Source: Chloroflexota bacterium (GTDB taxonomy: Bacteria > Chloroflexota > Anaerolineae > Anaerolineales > Villigracilaceae). From it: a stretch of DNA of 6,108 nt. Position numbers and translations under genes: made by a program. The notes under the pieces are model-generated. The model saw only the letters and a list, made by a program, of their open reading frames with translations, made no database searches and was not told the origin of the DNA. The stretch's first letter is position 1. Each line of letters opens with the position of its first letter. The stretch covers positions 1 through 6,108 of the forward strand of contig JAJYOO010000162.1 of assembly GCA_021796155.1 (NCBI GenBank), read 5' to 3'. Shown piece after piece: positions 5,405 to 6,108 of this stretch.

Positions 5405-5971
5405 TCAAGGTTTCTGATACAAAAACCACGCTGATTGCCGTTTGCGTTTATCCCAGCCGTCCTTGCGCGAGAGCAGACAAAAGCCGCGGGCTTGGATCAA
5501 ATCCAGATCGGACGCGGCCAGCCCGGATCCGGTTTGACGCGGGTCGGACTTGAAGAATCCATACATCAGCCAGTATCCGCCCGAAGCGAGGACTCGATCC
5601 AGTGTGGCGAGATAAGCCGGCCGATTTTCCACGCCATGAAAACATCCCATATCGAGCGCTAAATCAAACGGGCCGGTGATTCCATCTAATTTGGTCGCAT
5701 CGCCGACTTGCAGAACCGCTTTCACGTTTGCGTTTTGCACTTTACGTTTTGCAATTTGGATCGCGCGCGGCGCAAAATCAATTCCGCTGACTTGCCATCC
5801 GTGTTGTGCGAGCGTAATGACATTTGTTCCCGTGCCGCAGCCAATGTCAATCGCACGGCCTGCTGGATGGTCTGCAATGAAATCAAAAAGTTCAGGTGGG
5901 GAAATGCCGCTGTCCCACGGCGGGCGAGCGAAATACCATAAGTTAAAGTTAAGTCGGCGAAGGAGATTCAT
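5405..5971 (-). CDS. class I SAM-dependent methyltransferase
   Basis: This is a 188-residue cytoplasmic protein with the Rossmann-type AdoMet fold. The N-terminus WYFARPPWDSGISPPEL (12-28) resembles small methyltransferases of the TPMT/TehB-like and Methyltransf_25 type. Motif I is AIDIGCGTG (40-48). The acidic residue that holds the AdoMet ribose is Asp65 in VSGIDFAP. GDATKL and FDLALDMGCFHGV follow as the later motifs. The substrate is not predictable. The ATG at 5971 is chosen because the in-frame extension up to 6025 is just translated repeat element and has no family resemblance. No Shine-Dalgarno is visible; the 5' side is an AT-rich repeat arm. The stop codon directly adjoins repeat copy 1. 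The segment KRKVQNANVK is encoded by short internal direct repeats. Confidence 0.88.
   Translation of the reverse strand: MNLLRRLNFNLWYFARPPWDSGISPPELFDFIADHPAGRAIDIGCGTGTNVITLAQHGWQVSGIDFAPRAIQIAKRKVQNANVKAVLQVGDATKLDGITGPFDLALDMGCFHGVENRPAYLATLDRVLASGGYWLMYGFFKSDPRQTGSGLAASDLDLIQARGFCLLSRKDGWDKRKRQSAWFLYQKP
5731..5753. repeat. short direct repeat within the methyltransferase gene
   Basis: CGTTTTGCA occurs at 5731-5739 and again at 5745-5753, a 14-bp period, next to the related word CACGTTTG. It lies in codons for the helix after the AdoMet-binding Asp. The protein is not longer than expected here, so this could be plain sequence similarity instead of an insertion. Confidence 0.35.
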
Positions 5972-5974
5972 AAA

Positions 5975-6108
5975 AATAAATAAAACAATGTCATTGCAAG
6001 GAGCACAGCGACGAAGCAATCTCAACTAACCATCAAACAATATGTTGCATAACACTTGAGATTGCCACACGTCCGCAGGATGCTCGCAATGACATTGTTT
6101 TATTTATT
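5975..6108. repeat. terminal-inverted-repeat element copy 2 with extended AT-rich arms, reaches the window edge
   Basis: The core 5989-6094 has the same ends as copy 1 (TGTCATTGCAAG, one mismatch, and CTCGCAATGACA). It shares the internal words GACGAAGCAATCTC (6010-6023) and GAGATTGCCAC (6058-6068). Outside the core, the AT-rich flanks are also complementary. The left arm 5975-5997 and the right arm 6086-6108 match over 23 bp without error, and the right arm is cut by the window end. It abuts the start of the methyltransferase gene, leaving only three bases, and therefore supplies its 5' untranslated region. Confidence 0.8.

Noticed and set aside
5972..6025. Extended N-terminus of the methyltransferase from 6025
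   Set aside because: These 18 codons are translated repeat element sequence and lack family similarity; the ATG at 5971 gives the normal start.
5247..6108. Two spaced repeats with a gene between, considered as a composite transposon around the methyltransferase
   Set aside because: The elements carry no transposase, differ in their outer arms, and the enclosed gene looks like an ordinary resident gene; no target duplications were seen.
1..6108. CRISPR array, tRNA, rRNA, or a defence or phage cluster
   Set aside because: No regularly spaced direct repeats, no tRNA-like cloverleaf and no nuclease, integrase or structural phage motifs were found on either strand.

Overview
The window looks like chromosomal DNA of a Chloroflexota bacterium, most likely class Anaerolineae. 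This is inferred from style, not from a marker gene. The grounds are lipoproteins that begin with Cys-Asn-Leu-Pro followed by a Thr/Pro/Ser-rich linker, several families of short palindromic repeats inside and between genes, and moderate GC content. No RNA gene, CRISPR array, transposase or phage gene is visible.

Layout from left to right. Positions 1-375 (minus) hold most of an S-adenosylmethionine decarboxylase gene (speD) that runs off the left edge. A 225-bp divergent control region (376-600) follows. It has a strong sigma70-type promoter firing left into a leader of about 127 nt for speD, a second promoter firing right into a nearly leaderless hemW, and an inverted repeat between them. 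hemW (601-1866, plus) encodes a radical SAM heme chaperone with intact catalytic motifs, but with four extra loops encoded by palindromic or iterated repeat DNA.

The rest is on the minus strand. Two tandem paralogous lipoproteins of unknown function (1886-2983 and 3126-4232) each have their own 17-bp-spaced promoter, and a rho-independent terminator separates them. Upstream of them is an alkaline-phosphatase-superfamily metalloenzyme (4296-5219) related in motifs to cofactor-independent phosphoglycerate mutase and phosphopentomutase. Next comes a 158-bp terminal-inverted-repeat element that fills nearly all of the intergenic space (5247-5404), and then a small class I SAM-dependent methyltransferase (5405-5971). 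The window ends in a second member of the same element family, with longer AT-rich arms that reach the right edge (5975-6108).

The genes do not form an obvious pathway. SpeD belongs to spermidine synthesis, HemW to heme delivery, and the remaining genes are surface or housekeeping-like proteins of undefined substrate. I see no defence or biosynthetic cluster. The most notable signal is the repeat biology: at least four repeat types sit in a 6-kb stretch, and several of them are read in frame as extra protein segments in HemW, reminiscent of the Rickettsia palindromic elements that insert in coding genes. The divergent speD/hemW control region and the paired lipoproteins, which share a cysteine-rich tail, are the next most interesting items.
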